The notes: generated by a model not told the origin, from the sequence alone. Counted from the first letter of the stretch, positions 17,525 to 26,316 are shown. The stretch is DNA of 64,000 nucleotides from Chryseobacterium sp. StRB126 (GCF_000829375.1 NZ_AP014624.1:3162001-3226000), one strand, 5' to 3'. Made by a program: numbers and translations.

Positions 17525-18061
17525 ATGAGTTTAAACGAAAGAATTTCAAAAGTTATAGAGTACTCCCGACTTACCCCTTCTGAATTTGCAGATGAGATTG
17601 ATGTACAGCGTTCCTCCATTTCGCATATTACATCCGGAAGAAATAAACCGTCACTGGAGTTTATCATAAAAATAAAATCTCGATTCCCAGAACTTCTTTG
17701 GGATTGGCTGGTTACCGGTGAAGGTGAAATGCTAAGATCAGAATTATCGGAAACAAAAATTCAGGAAGAACAGGCTGAAGAGGACCAGATAAGAACGACA
17801 CCTCTACCCGATCTTTTCACCATGATAAATGAAGATGATGAATTCGGAGTGGATGAAACAGAGAAAGAACTTCCTCTGGCGTCTTATGGAGAATCGGTTA
17901 TACCGCCCCAAGATAAAGCTTCAGAAAAAATATTAGATTCTCAGCGATTAGAAACTTCACCTGAAGAAATATTAAGTCAAGTTATTGGAAATCAAACTAA
18001 TAAAATAAAACGTATTGTTTTGTTCTATGAAAATGGAAAATTCGAGAGTTTTGAACCTTAG
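17525..18061 (+). CDS. XRE-family helix-turn-helix regulator
   Basis: The 178-residue protein has a Cro/CI-type HTH domain at about 4-60 (SPEFADEID-like start, then RSSISHITSGRNKPSLEFI as the recognition-helix region). It is followed by a WDWLVTGEGEM segment that is common at the end of XRE domains, an acidic Glu/Asp-rich linker (about 70-150), and a short conserved tail (NKIKRIVLFYENGKFESFEP). No ligand, peptidase or transmembrane domain is present. It is transcribed alone and lies at the end of a 971-base gap full of TACATTTGTA repeats, which it may bind. Its targets are unknown; self-regulation is the simplest guess. Confidence 0.8.
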   Translation: MSLNERISKVIEYSRLTPSEFADEIDVQRSSISHITSGRNKPSLEFIIKIKSRFPELLWDWLVTGEGEMLRSELSETKIQEEQAEEDQIRTTPLPDLFTMINEDDEFGVDETEKELPLASYGESVIPPQDKASEKILDSQRLETSPEEILSQVIGNQTNKIKRIVLFYENGKFESFEP

Positions 18062-18531
18062 GGTAAAACACTCATAGTTTATAGCTGAAAAAAATTATTC
18101 CGAGAATATATTTAAAACTAAAAACCAAAATTTCTATTGGTAATTTTAATTTACCACAACGCTTATTGATTGTAAAATTGAATACTAGATATTTAATCGC
18201 CACTAATGCACGAATGATTTTTATTCGTGCATTAGTAGTAAAATAATGATGTAGTTTTAAGGGTGCTAATAGGGAGTTAACTTCATCGATTCTTACTAAG
18301 ATCCTATAGCTTATTTAGTAATAAAGTCTCTCTTTTTCTTTACATTTTCTCACGCGGATTTTGCAAATTATGTAGATTCAAAATCTGCGTAAATCTCCTC
18401 GATCTGCGAGAGAATAATTGCTCTGAAAAATTATAAATAAGAGTTTTTTGAACCTAAAATTTCATAGAATAATTCTAATATTTTGAAAGAACAAAGACGA
18501 AATAAATGCACTATTTCTAAGTGAAATTATT
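18062..18531. other. Gene-poor gap with interspersed repeats
   Basis: No coding gene is seen here. It contains the hairpin at 18202-18236 and a CACGCGGATTTTGCAAATTATG...ATCTGCG repeat near 18350-18415 of the genus-typical 'gcagattttgcagatta' type. A related copy lies at 15284-15312. Confidence 0.5.
18202..18236. repeat. Long perfect hairpin, likely interspersed element
   Basis: ACTAATGCACGAAT (18202-18215), 7-base loop, ATTCGTGCATTAGT (18223-18236). The 14-base-pair stem is perfect but lacks a T tract, so it is not a terminator. It resembles small palindromic repeats scattered through Chryseobacterium chromosomes. Confidence 0.6.
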
Positions 18532-18560
18532 AAAAAACCTGACCAAGGAAAGTGGCCAGG
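18532..18560 (-). terminator. Terminator of the hidden transcription unit
   Basis: On the minus strand CCTGGCC (18560-18554), nine-base loop, GGTCAGG (18544-18538), one G-T wobble, followed by TTTTTT (18537-18532). No annotated gene ends here. It closes the short unit that begins near 18790. Confidence 0.8.
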
Positions 18561-18790
18561 CTAAAAAATATTTGAAGAAGAAAACTAAAGCTATTTGCTT
18601 TATTTATTTTTAAAATTCAGGGAAATTCTGAGGTCATTTAACCTCTTTCATTACGCATTGACTAATACATGGAAGCCATTTTAACGAATCTATTCTGAGG
18701 ATATAATCTCTTCCGGAACCGGATAATTCTGTCACATTAAACTAGAACCGTGGCAGATAATTTTTTCTCATGCATTAGTTTTTTATAATT
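18561..18790 (-). ncRNA. Short transcript: small RNA or amber-interrupted small ORF
   Basis: A promoter (TATATTTG at 18802-18795, with TTG 17 or 20 bases upstream) and an orphan terminator (18560-18532) frame a transcript of about 250 bases that matches no known RNA I recognise. Inside it, a 46-codon frame starts with ATG at 18771-18769 and ends with TGA at 18636-18634. It reads M-R-K-N-Y-L-P-R-F, then TAG (18744-18742), then 35 sense codons beginning FNVTELSGSGRDY and ending CVMKEVK. A single G-to-A change of a TGG would create this TAG. So it could be a damaged small gene, a readthrough gene, or an RNA in which the frame is chance. Confidence 0.55.
18634..18771 (-). pseudogene. Possible small ORF with in-frame TAG
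   Basis: See the transcript feature. 45 codons plus stop, broken at codon 10 (TAG, 18744-18742). The part after the amber codon is 35 residues with two cysteines and a WLPCISQC segment. Conservation of this frame in relatives would decide whether it is real. Confidence 0.35.
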
Positions 18791-18794
18791 TTAT

Positions 18795-18802
18795 CAAATA
18801 TA
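18795..18802 (-). promoter_or_regulatory. Putative promoter of the hidden unit
   Basis: TATATTTG on the minus strand is a perfect TAnnTTTG -7 box. An ATTGTTG sequence upstream places a TTG at 17 or 20 bases. Transcription would start near 18790, about 20 bases before the small ATG. Confidence 0.6.
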
Positions 18803-18957
18803 GAAATTAAAAATTAAATCAACAATAAAAATTAAATTATTTTAATAAATGATTAACGTTAACCAAAATTTAATCTTTAATTACTAATATTACATATTTT
18901 AAACAAATTGAAAAATTTACAATAAATACGGCAATTTTATTAAAATGACTCAAATAA

Positions 18958-18983
18958 AAAGACCCACATTTCTGCGGGTCTTT
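18958..18983 (-). terminator. Terminator of proline dehydrogenase gene
   Basis: AAAGACCC (18958-18965) and GGGTCTTT (18976-18983), 22 bases past the stop at 19005, with TTT on the minus strand. Confidence 0.75.
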
Positions 18984-19004
18984 CCTTTAATTATATAACA
19001 ATTA

Positions 19005-20174
19005 TTATTGTTTTTTTCTTCTTTCCAGTTCTTTTTTGATAAGTCCAAGCTCTCTTCCGGTCTGTCCGGCTACAGAGGTGTTTTCCTGGGCTCTTCTTGT
19101 AAGATACGGCACAACATCCTTTACAGGTCCATACGGAAGATATTTAGCCACATTATAACCTTTATCAGACAGGTAGAAGGAAATATTATCACTCATCCCG
19201 TAAAGCTGTCCAAAATAAACGTGTGGATTACCATTTTCCAAAGATTTGGCTTTCATTTTATCCATAATCAATTCAGAAGAGATTTCGTTGTGAGTTCCAA
19301 AGAACGCGGATACTTTATCCAAATGGTTCATCACAAAGTCAATTCCGGCATTATAGTTCTTATCTGAAGCTTCTTTAGTAGGCTGAATTGGATCTGCATA
19401 TCCTTTTTCAGCTGCTCTGGCTCTTTCTTTCTCCATATAAGCTCCACGAACAATCTTATAACCGATAAAATAGTTCTTTTCTCTTGCTCTCTTAAGGTTT
19501 GCTTCCATATATTCAAGCCTTCCCGTTCTGTACATCTGAATGGTGTTCCAAACGATAGGTTTCTCTTGGTTATATTTCTCCATCATTTCTTCACAAAGTT
19601 GGTCTGCGGAATCCTGCATCCAGGTTTCTTCGGCATCCACCATTACTTTTTTGTCATTTTCATAGCAAAGAGCACATACTTCATCAAATCTTCTTACTAC
19701 TCTCTCCCATTCTTCCTTCTGGCTGGTTGTAAGCTCTGCCCCTTTTCCAACTGCTTCATACAAATCTATACTTCCAAATGCTGTAGGCTTGAATACGATA
19801 AAAGGGATCGCTGGATTCCCTACAGAAAACCTCACGATATCTTTAATCTCTTTACATACTGCATCAAAAGTTTCTTCATCTTCTTTCCCCTCAATGGAAT
19901 AATCAAAAATACTTCCAACTCCTCTTTTGAAAAGCTGTTTTACAACCTTCATACTTTCCTCACGGGTTTCTCCACCACAGAATTGCTCAAACAAAGTGCT
20001 TTTTACAATTCCGGTAACGAATGGAAAGTTGTTATGTACTGTAAAATTAAGAACGGATGTTCCAAGGCTGGTAAGAGCGGGCTGTTCAATCATTTTAAAC
20101 ATCCAGTAAGCCTTTCTCAACTGTGCATCTGTCTTATCTGCAAATGCAACTTTAGTATCATTAAAAATGGGCAT
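19005..20174 (-). CDS. putA: Proline dehydrogenase
   Basis: The 389-residue FAD enzyme oxidises proline to pyrroline-5-carboxylate, the first step of proline catabolism. It is the stand-alone form, without the aldehyde dehydrogenase half. Visible features are the beta-alpha barrel strands with KVMVDAEETWM, WNTIQMYRTGRLEYM, GYKIVRGAYMEKER (active-site strand with the RGAY motif) and FFGTHNEIS, and the C-terminal PYGPVKDVVPYLTRRAQEN segment, whose Arg-Arg binds the proline carboxylate. The length is normal for Bacteroidetes. A TACCTTTG element at 20206-20199 on the minus strand is a probable -7 box, and the gene is transcribed alone. Confidence 0.93.
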   Translation of the reverse strand: MPIFNDTKVAFADKTDAQLRKAYWMFKMIEQPALTSLGTSVLNFTVHNNFPFVTGIVKSTLFEQFCGGETREESMKVVKQLFKRGVGSIFDYSIEGKEDEETFDAVCKEIKDIVRFSVGNPAIPFIVFKPTAFGSIDLYEAVGKGAELTTSQKEEWERVVRRFDEVCALCYENDKKVMVDAEETWMQDSADQLCEEMMEKYNQEKPIVWNTIQMYRTGRLEYMEANLKRAREKNYFIGYKIVRGAYMEKERARAAEKGYADPIQPTKEASDKNYNAGIDFVMNHLDKVSAFFGTHNEISSELIMDKMKAKSLENGNPHVYFGQLYGMSDNISFYLSDKGYNVAKYLPYGPVKDVVPYLTRRAQENTSVAGQTGRELGLIKKELERRKKQ

Positions 20175-20238
20175 TCCTATTTATTAAATTTAGTTACGCA
20201 AAGGTAATAATAACCTTAGTTTATTTAAAGAATTTTTA

Positions 20239-21174
20239 TTATAATTTATGTTCAATTCCGTTTAAAAGCATTGCTATAATTCCTACAAAAACCCATAAAC
20301 GTAATATGCTAAGAGTGAGAAAGTTGCTTTTCCTGGTGGAATTTAAAAAGAGATAGATACAAATAATCATTACAAATAGAGTTCCCGCAAAATAGTAAGT
20401 CATAAATCCAGTGACTCCGGTTTTAGTAATAATTTTCATAGAAACACCCATTGTTATCAGGAGTAAAGATATAAGTATGATCTTTGTGTTTCTACTTTTA
20501 AAATAATTGGGAATAGTGATATACCCAAACGTTTTATCTACACTTCTGGTAAGGGTGTCTTTTACAATATCAATACATAAAAGGATTAGAAAAAGAAAAA
20601 CAGCCATCAGAAAAACCTTCTTGGAAAAAGTTTCGTAATACACCATCATTCCAAAGAAAGGATACAGAGTAAGGCTTACAAAAGTGAGGTTATTCAGTAT
20701 TAATATCCTGCTTAATTTATGACTGTACAGCCACATAAAAAACTGATACACCACAAAAAAGAGGAAAACGTTATGGGAAATTATCCAGGCTATTCCTAAT
20801 GAAATGGCAGTTAATCCCAGATAAGCATATAAAAAATACTTCTGTTTGATGAAGCTTTGAATCCTGGTTCTAAAAGGTTTTACAATATGGTCTTTCTCCA
20901 GATCATAAAACTGATTGATAATTCCGCCTGCTAAAATGGTAAGAACAGTACAGAAAATAATCCCGTGCACTTTAAAATCAAAGACAAAGTTTCTGAAAGA
21001 TTCTTCCTGATTAAACAGAAAAAAAGTAGATACATATAGGGCAAATGTCAAGAGAGCAGCCACAAAAAAACGGGCTCCAAGTAAAAAGCCCACGAATTGT
21101 GAAAATCTGTAATATAGAGATTTTGAGATATATCTTTTGGATTGGAAAGTTTCTTTTTCAGAATTCATTTCCAA
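20239..21174 (-). CDS. UbiA-family prenyltransferase
   Basis: This 311-residue membrane protein has about nine transmembrane segments. Two Asp-rich motifs bind the Mg-diphosphate of a prenyl donor: NQFYDLEKDHIVKPFRTR (about 88-105) and DIVKDTLTRSVDKTFGY (about 198-214). UbiA members attach isoprenoids to quinone, heme or lipid acceptors; the acceptor here is not evident. Annotators often call relatives geranylgeranylglycerol-phosphate geranylgeranyltransferase. It follows the mevalonate kinase gene after 5 bases on the same strand, so the two form an isoprenoid operon. The start MEMNSEK was kept; a slightly later Met is possible. Confidence 0.88.
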   Translation of the reverse strand: MEMNSEKETFQSKRYISKSLYYRFSQFVGFLLGARFFVAALLTFALYVSTFFLFNQEESFRNFVFDFKVHGIIFCTVLTILAGGIINQFYDLEKDHIVKPFRTRIQSFIKQKYFLYAYLGLTAISLGIAWIISHNVFLFFVVYQFFMWLYSHKLSRILILNNLTFVSLTLYPFFGMMVYYETFSKKVFLMAVFLFLILLCIDIVKDTLTRSVDKTFGYITIPNYFKSRNTKIILISLLLITMGVSMKIITKTGVTGFMTYYFAGTLFVMIICIYLFLNSTRKSNFLTLSILRLWVFVGIIAMLLNGIEHKL

Positions 21175-21179
21175 CCTGT

Positions 21180-22106
21180 TTAAAATCTATAAATCACTTC
21201 TTTTTGGAAACCTTCAAGCATTTTTTCTGCTTTTTCGTAGTCCTGGGTAAAGCCTAAAATATAGCCTCCACCACCGCTTCCGCAGAGTTTTAAGTAATAA
21301 GCGTTGGAATCCAGACCTTTTTTCCAGATGTTAAAAATACTTTCAGGGATCATGGGACGAAAATGTTCATACGCCCAATGAGAAAGTTTTTTAAGGTTTC
21401 TGAAGAAAGGATTCATATCTTTTTTAAGGAAAGTTTCTATACAAGCATTATTGTAACGGATAAATTCTTCTTTCAGCGTTTTACGGAAACCTTCTGTCTT
21501 CATTTTTTCAAAGAAGATCTGAATCATAGGTCCTGTTTCTCCTGTAATTCCAGAATCAATCAGGAAAATAGCTCCTTTTCCTTCTTGTCCTTCAGGAATG
21601 GATACTCTGTCTAAATTTTCTTTATTTTCGATAAGTATAGGCAGGTTCATGTAGCAGATCAATGGGTCCATTCCTGAACTTTTTCCATGGAAATAGCTTT
21701 CCATTTCACCGAAAACTGCCTTTAATTTTTTAAGATTTTCCTTAGAGATATTTTCCGGATTCAGTTTACTAATTGAATATTTTTCAAAAATAGCAGCAAC
21801 CAAAGCTCCAGAGCTTCCTACTCCATAGCCCTGTGGAATATTGGAATCGAAGAAAAGTCCCTTTGAAATATCTTTTTTGAAGCTTTCAATATCCAACGTA
21901 AAATCATCAGAAAGATCAAGCGTAGTAAGATAGTTTGAATATTTCTGCAGATGTCTGTTAGAATTAAGCTCAAATTCTGAAGCCAGGTCTGAAAATTTTA
22001 AGGCTCCTTTATAGAAGCTGTAAGGTACTACAAGCCCCTGGGAATCTTCAATCATTCCATATTCTCCAAACAGGATTATTTTTGCATAAAATAAAGGGTT
22101 GGTCAT
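21180..22106 (-). CDS. Mevalonate kinase-like GHMP kinase
   Basis: The 308-residue protein is a GHMP kinase. The first motif KIILFGEYGMIED is near residue 10, the ATP-binding glycine-rich loop IPQGYGVGSSGALVAAI near 91-107, SSGMDPLICY near 148-157, and the third motif LKLCGSGGGGYILGF near 272-286. It should phosphorylate mevalonate in the mevalonate pathway, which some Flavobacteriia use instead of the MEP route. I chose the ATG at 22106 over the in-frame TTG at 22130. The TTG lies inside TAACTTTG (22135-22128), a -7 promoter box, and relatives start with a short peptide before PLFYAKI. It is co-transcribed with the UbiA gene downstream. Confidence 0.85.
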   Translation of the reverse strand: MTNPLFYAKIILFGEYGMIEDSQGLVVPYSFYKGALKFSDLASEFELNSNRHLQKYSNYLTTLDLSDDFTLDIESFKKDISKGLFFDSNIPQGYGVGSSGALVAAIFEKYSISKLNPENISKENLKKLKAVFGEMESYFHGKSSGMDPLICYMNLPILIENKENLDRVSIPEGQEGKGAIFLIDSGITGETGPMIQIFFEKMKTEGFRKTLKEEFIRYNNACIETFLKKDMNPFFRNLKKLSHWAYEHFRPMIPESIFNIWKKGLDSNAYYLKLCGSGGGGYILGFTQDYEKAEKMLEGFQKEVIYRF

Positions 22107-22127
22107 ATTGACAATAAATCTTTTTTG

Positions 22128-22135
22128 CAAAGTTA
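22128..22135 (-). promoter_or_regulatory. Putative -7 box of the mevalonate kinase operon
   Basis: TAACTTTG on the minus strand, 21 bases before the ATG at 22106. It decides the start codon by excluding the upstream TTG. Confidence 0.55.
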
Positions 22136-22336
22136 AAAATTATTCCGCTGAATATAAGCAAAACTCAGGCCGAATTGTCTTCTATTTTACTTTCTTCAGT
22201 TCTTCTATTAAAATTACGAAAAAAAAATGATAATTAAACATAATTTAAAAGATAAAATCCATTGCTTATCAACATGGGATTATTTTAATGTAATATTTCT
22301 CTTTAAGGGTATAATCTCTATTCTTTTTTATCCATT

Positions 22337-22365
22337 AAAAAAGACGTTAAAAATAACGCCTTTTT
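22337..22365 (-). terminator. Terminator of the MFS transporter gene
   Basis: GACGTTA (22343-22349), loop AAAA, TAACGCC (22354-22360) with A-rich and T-rich flanks. On the minus strand the stem has one G-T wobble and ends in TTTTTT. It lies just past the stop at 22370. Confidence 0.8.
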
Positions 22366-22369
22366 GTTT

Positions 22370-23860
22370 TTATAATGTTTCTCTGTCTTGTCTCATTTTC
22401 ACCTTCAGGAATCGGATTAATATCAATCCTGCGCCGAAGAACAATGTCATGGACAAAGCTGCAATTCGCATATTATTAAAATGCTCAATTAATGTAGCAA
22501 AAATGAAAGTACCAATAATGATCGCGATTTTTTCCAATACATCATAGAAACTGAAATAAGTAGTGTTTTCCATAGAATTTTCCGGAAGCAACTTAGAGTA
22601 AGTAGATCTGGACATCGCCTGAAGACCTCCCATTACCAATCCTACTACGGCTGCTACTCCATAGAACTGATATTCTACTGTTGGATTTTCCTTGTTCAGG
22701 AAATATGCCCAAATACAAGCAATAATCCATAAGAAAATAGCGATTGAAATTACGTTTCTGTTTCCTATTCTTTTTGATAATCTTGAGAAAATCACCGCTC
22801 CTATAATAGCTTCAATCTGGATTACTAAAAGCGTTCCAATCAGTTTATCCTGAGCTAAATTGATCTCACTTTTTCCAAATAAGGTAGCCATAAGGAAAAT
22901 CGTCTGCATCCCGACACTGTAAAAGAAAAAGCTGGATAAGAAGAACTTCAGGTTTCTATCCTTAAAAAGTTCTCCACCTACTTTATACAATTCATGAAAA
23001 CTTTCTTTGGCAATATCCTTGTAAAAGCTCATGTTATCTTTTAACACTTCAAAGAATCCACCTTGTTCTTCATGTTTTTTAAAGATATTTTTATAGTTTA
23101 ATAATACAAGATCTTTAGGCAGCTTCTCTTTTACATCTCCAAATTGAGGAAGGTGCTTAAAGGTATATTGAGAAAACCCAAACCACCATGCGCCGGTCAA
23201 TAGGAAACTTATTCTTGTAAATAATAACTGTTGCGCTGCTCCTTTTGCAAAAATCTGAATTAATACTAAACAAATTACAACAAGCACTACCGAACCGAGG
23301 TATCCATAAACGTACCCTCTTGCAGAAAGAGCATCCTGTCTATCCGGTGTTGCAATATCGGGAAGGAAAGAGTTGTAAAAGACCAAACTTCCCCAGAAGC
23401 CGACACTTGCTGTAATACTGAATAACAGCCCCAGAAATACATTATGCATTCCTGTGAACATCGCTAATCCCATACAGGACGTTGCTCCCAGGTAACAGAA
23501 AAACTGTAGAAATGATTTCTTATTTCCGATAGTATCTGCCAACGAAGATAAAAACGGAGACAATAATACTACGATAAAGAATGAGATGGTTAATGAATAT
23601 CCATACACGGCATCCGGCTGGTATTGGTTTCCGAAGATTTTGATCGAATGCCTCACCGGGACATCAATCCATTTTTTTGTTTCCGTCACAAATTCTTTTT
23701 TCTCATACGCAGTAGTAAGAATAGAGTAATAAATGGGGAAAATGGTGGAAGTAATAACCAGGGAATACACAGAGTTTGCCCAGTCATATACAGCCCAAGC
23801 TTTCATAATCTTCGGATTATTTTTTATGTTGTTGGGTTGTCGATTCTCAGTTTCAGACAT
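22370..23860 (-). CDS. UMF1/Atg22-like MFS transporter
   Basis: This 496-residue protein has about 12 transmembrane helices. Its N-terminal stretch WAVYDWANSVYSLVITSTIFPIYY is the hallmark of the UMF1 (Atg22-like) branch of the major facilitator superfamily. Later landmarks are SPFLSSLADTIGNKKSFL and GGLQAMSRSTYSKLLPEN, the latter corresponding to the central signature region. It acts in the inner membrane. The substrate of the bacterial branch is not established; amino-acid or peptide export has been suggested for relatives. It has its own terminator and no operon partner. Confidence 0.85.
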   Translation of the reverse strand: MSETENRQPNNIKNNPKIMKAWAVYDWANSVYSLVITSTIFPIYYSILTTAYEKKEFVTETKKWIDVPVRHSIKIFGNQYQPDAVYGYSLTISFFIVVLLSPFLSSLADTIGNKKSFLQFFCYLGATSCMGLAMFTGMHNVFLGLLFSITASVGFWGSLVFYNSFLPDIATPDRQDALSARGYVYGYLGSVVLVVICLVLIQIFAKGAAQQLLFTRISFLLTGAWWFGFSQYTFKHLPQFGDVKEKLPKDLVLLNYKNIFKKHEEQGGFFEVLKDNMSFYKDIAKESFHELYKVGGELFKDRNLKFFLSSFFFYSVGMQTIFLMATLFGKSEINLAQDKLIGTLLVIQIEAIIGAVIFSRLSKRIGNRNVISIAIFLWIIACIWAYFLNKENPTVEYQFYGVAAVVGLVMGGLQAMSRSTYSKLLPENSMENTTYFSFYDVLEKIAIIIGTFIFATLIEHFNNMRIAALSMTLFFGAGLILIRFLKVKMRQDRETL

Positions 23861-23966
23861 TTCAAATAAATATTAGTAGCACAAAAATAGAAAAACCATT
23901 AAGAAAAGGATAAGTTTTTAAAAAAATTATCGATTCCTTAATGGTAATATATTCTAAAACAGAATA

Positions 23967-25145
23967 TTAGATATTTTCAATCACGATTGCAGAAGCACCT
24001 CCACCTCCGTTGCAGATAGCTGCAGCACCGTATTTGGCATTATTTTGTTTCAATACGTTGATTAATGTAACAATGATTCTTGAACCTGAACTTCCTAGTG
24101 GGTGTCCTAATGCTACCGCTCCACCGTTTACATTTACTTTAGAAGCGTCTAATCCTAAGATTTTGTTATTAGCTAACCCTACAACCGAGAAAGCTTCATT
24201 AAATTCGAAGAAATCGATATCTGATATTTCTAATCCTGCTTTTTTAAGAGCGATAGGTAAAGCTTTAGCAGGAGCAGTGGTAAAGTTCTCAGGTTCCTGT
24301 GCTGCATCAGCGTAAGAAACAACCTTTGCTAATGGTTTTAATCCTAGTTCTTCCATTTTCTCTTTAGAAACAAGGATTAAAGCAGATGCTCCATCATTTA
24401 ATGTCGATGCGTTAGCCGCCGTTACAGTTCCTTCTTCTTTCTTGAAAACTGTTGGAAGGGTTGTAATTCTGTCGAAGTTTACTGCTTTATACTCTTCATC
24501 TTCAGCAAAAATTACAGGCTCTCCTTTTCTCTGTGGAATAGAAACCGGTACGATTTCGTCGTTGAATTTTCCTTCGCTCCAAGCTTTTGCAGATCTTTTA
24601 TAAGATTCTATGGCAAAGTTATCCTGATCTTCCCTTGTAATGTTATAATCAACTGCGCATTTCTCTGCACATACTCCCATGTGTACTTTGTTGTATACGT
24701 CTGTAAGACCATCCAGTACCATACCATCCAACATTTTGATATCTCCCAGCTTTGTAGCTACCCTTGCATTATAATAGTGAGGAACCAAAGACATATTTTC
24801 CATACCTCCGGCAACAATTACTTCTGCATCACCAGCTTTGATAGCCTGTGCAGCCATTGTTACAGCTTTCATTCCTGAAGCACATACTTTATTGACTGTA
24901 GTGGAAGGGGTATTGATAGAAAGACCTGCTCCTAAAGCTGCCTGACGAGCCGGCGCCTGGCCTTCTCCTGCCTGTAGCACATTCCCCATATAAATCTCCT
25001 GTACATTAACAGGATCTAAACCAATTTTATCTAATGCTCCTTTTACAGCAGTAGCTCCCAATTTAGTAGCCGGAACTGTTGACAAACTTCCCATAAAACT
25101 CCCCATAGGGGTTCTTACTGCGGAAACAATGAATACTTCTTTCAT
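23967..25145 (-). CDS. Acetyl-CoA C-acetyltransferase (thiolase)
   Basis: The 392-residue thiolase interconverts two acetyl-CoA with acetoacetyl-CoA, or cleaves 3-ketoacyl-CoA. The acyl-accepting cysteine is in NKVCASGMKA (about 90), the catalytic His in GHPLGSSG (about 350), and the second cysteine in AICNGGGGAS (about 380). The start is the ATG at 25145, since MKEVFIVSAVRTPMG is the normal thiolase N-terminus; an in-frame TTG upstream is not needed. The acetoacetyl-CoA product would feed the mevalonate pathway whose kinase is encoded 2 kb away, but the gene stands alone here, so a role in beta-oxidation is equally possible. Confidence 0.94.
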   Translation of the reverse strand: MKEVFIVSAVRTPMGSFMGSLSTVPATKLGATAVKGALDKIGLDPVNVQEIYMGNVLQAGEGQAPARQAALGAGLSINTPSTTVNKVCASGMKAVTMAAQAIKAGDAEVIVAGGMENMSLVPHYYNARVATKLGDIKMLDGMVLDGLTDVYNKVHMGVCAEKCAVDYNITREDQDNFAIESYKRSAKAWSEGKFNDEIVPVSIPQRKGEPVIFAEDEEYKAVNFDRITTLPTVFKKEEGTVTAANASTLNDGASALILVSKEKMEELGLKPLAKVVSYADAAQEPENFTTAPAKALPIALKKAGLEISDIDFFEFNEAFSVVGLANNKILGLDASKVNVNGGAVALGHPLGSSGSRIIVTLINVLKQNNAKYGAAAICNGGGGASAIVIENI

Positions 25146-25202
25146 GTATATAATTTTTATTTTAGCCAAAACGAAGCCTGAGCTTCATCTTTATAATTCA
25201 AT

Positions 25203-25613
25203 TTATTTTACTTTTATGTACACAATATTGAATTGAGTGCCTTCAATCTTTGTACTAACCTTCAACAGATTGTCCTGAGTGGCTACCACTTGATTATTGA
25301 AAACATCTCCAATCTGTACGGGATCATTCTTATCTGACTTCTCTATAACGATTGACTTGTAATTGCAATCATCAATAAAAACCAACGTAGATTTTATGTA
25401 ATCTTTCCCATTGTTAAAATATTCAGTCTGAATATTATCTTTAATAGTCATGTGCCAGATAGATTCAGGGTAATTAGCCCTTAGAAACTTTCCTTCTTTT
25501 ATATTGGTACATTTCGTCGGATTATCCGGTTTTTTCTGCTCTGTTTTCTGAGATTTGGCCTGTGCAGCCATCAACAATAATACCCCAGCTAAAGATACTT
25601 TTAAAAGGTTCAT
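25203..25613 (-). CDS. Small secreted protein of unknown function
   Basis: The 136-residue product has a signal peptide (LLKVSLAGVLLLMAAQAKSQ), so it is periplasmic or secreted. The remaining ~115 residues are beta-rich, with two cysteines (in TKCTN and DDCNY) that may pair. No family is recognised. Its ATG lies one base after the stop of the upstream membrane protein gene, which implies translational coupling. Confidence 0.65.
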   Translation of the reverse strand: MNLLKVSLAGVLLLMAAQAKSQKTEQKKPDNPTKCTNIKEGKFLRANYPESIWHMTIKDNIQTEYFNNGKDYIKSTLVFIDDCNYKSIVIEKSDKNDPVQIGDVFNNQVVATQDNLLKVSTKIEGTQFNIVYIKVK

Positions 25614-25614
25614 A

Positions 25615-26019
25615 TTATATTTGAGTTCGTTGATTTACTTTTTTATTATTTCCTGCAAAAACCATAAGAAAGGCTCCTAAAAATTCTATTATCCAGCCCC
25701 ACTTCAGTTTCACAATTCCTGCAAAAGTTTCTCTCCATGATTTAAAGGGTAAAAAACTGAAGTAATCTAAAGACTGTAATTTAACAGCCACTAAAGTGAA
25801 TGCAAATAAAAGAATAAGCAGGATGCCAAAAAACCTTACGATTTTAGCACTGTTATTGACAATTCCAAAGACTGCACATGCAGCAAGAATCCAGCATGCA
25901 ATAGCCAAATAATGGTCTAGTTTCCAATAATTCCAGTTTCCTATGATAGGTACATGTACTAAAGGCAGAAAACTTCCTACAACCACTAATAACAATCCTA
26001 ATAATTGAATATTTTTCAT
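25615..26019 (-). CDS. Four-helix membrane protein of unknown function
   Basis: The 134-residue protein has about four hydrophobic helices: an N-terminal LLGLLLVVVGSFLPLV, then LAIACWILAACAVFGIV, FFGILLILLFAFTLVAV and IIEFLGAFLMVFAG. It ends with a basic tail. I place the start at the ATG at 26019, because upstream in-frame codons give an unlikely Cys-Phe-rich N-terminus. It is translationally coupled to the secreted-protein gene that follows. No function can be assigned. Confidence 0.65.
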   Translation of the reverse strand: MKNIQLLGLLLVVVGSFLPLVHVPIIGNWNYWKLDHYLAIACWILAACAVFGIVNNSAKIVRFFGILLILLFAFTLVAVKLQSLDYFSFLPFKSWRETFAGIVKLKWGWIIEFLGAFLMVFAGNNKKVNQRTQI

Positions 26020-26260
26020 ATTTACTAAAGTGCCAAAATACGAAAAAAAACACATTTCCAAATCATCTGTTATCAAACAAATATTTTCAGTACCTAACAG
26101 TCATTAGCCACAATAAAATTCTTTTAATTTTAAATATTTATCAAAAATATATCAATTATCTTGATGAATTACAAACAGCCAATTATCATTATACTAATTT
26201 TTAAATCACATTTTATCCTTATCAGCACATTAGCATGATTATGATATGGTTTAAAATAAA

Positions 26261-26293
26261 AAAATTGCACTTCCTTACCGAAAGTGCAATTTT
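26261..26293 (-). terminator. Terminator of the nucleoside permease gene
   Basis: AAAATTGCACTT (26261-26272) with AAGTGCAATTTT (26282-26293), a perfect 12-base-pair stem, 24 bases after the stop at 26317. Confidence 0.85.
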
Positions 26294-26316
26294 ATATTGT
26301 ATTGCTATTAATTAAA

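Noticed and set aside
22107..22130. TTG as start of mevalonate kinase
   Set aside because: The TTG lies inside TAACTTTG, a likely -7 box, and the ATG at 22106 fits the family start.
22227..22547. Plus-strand frame near the end of the MFS gene
   Set aside because: It overlaps the transporter gene and its terminator, and its composition is that of an antisense shadow.
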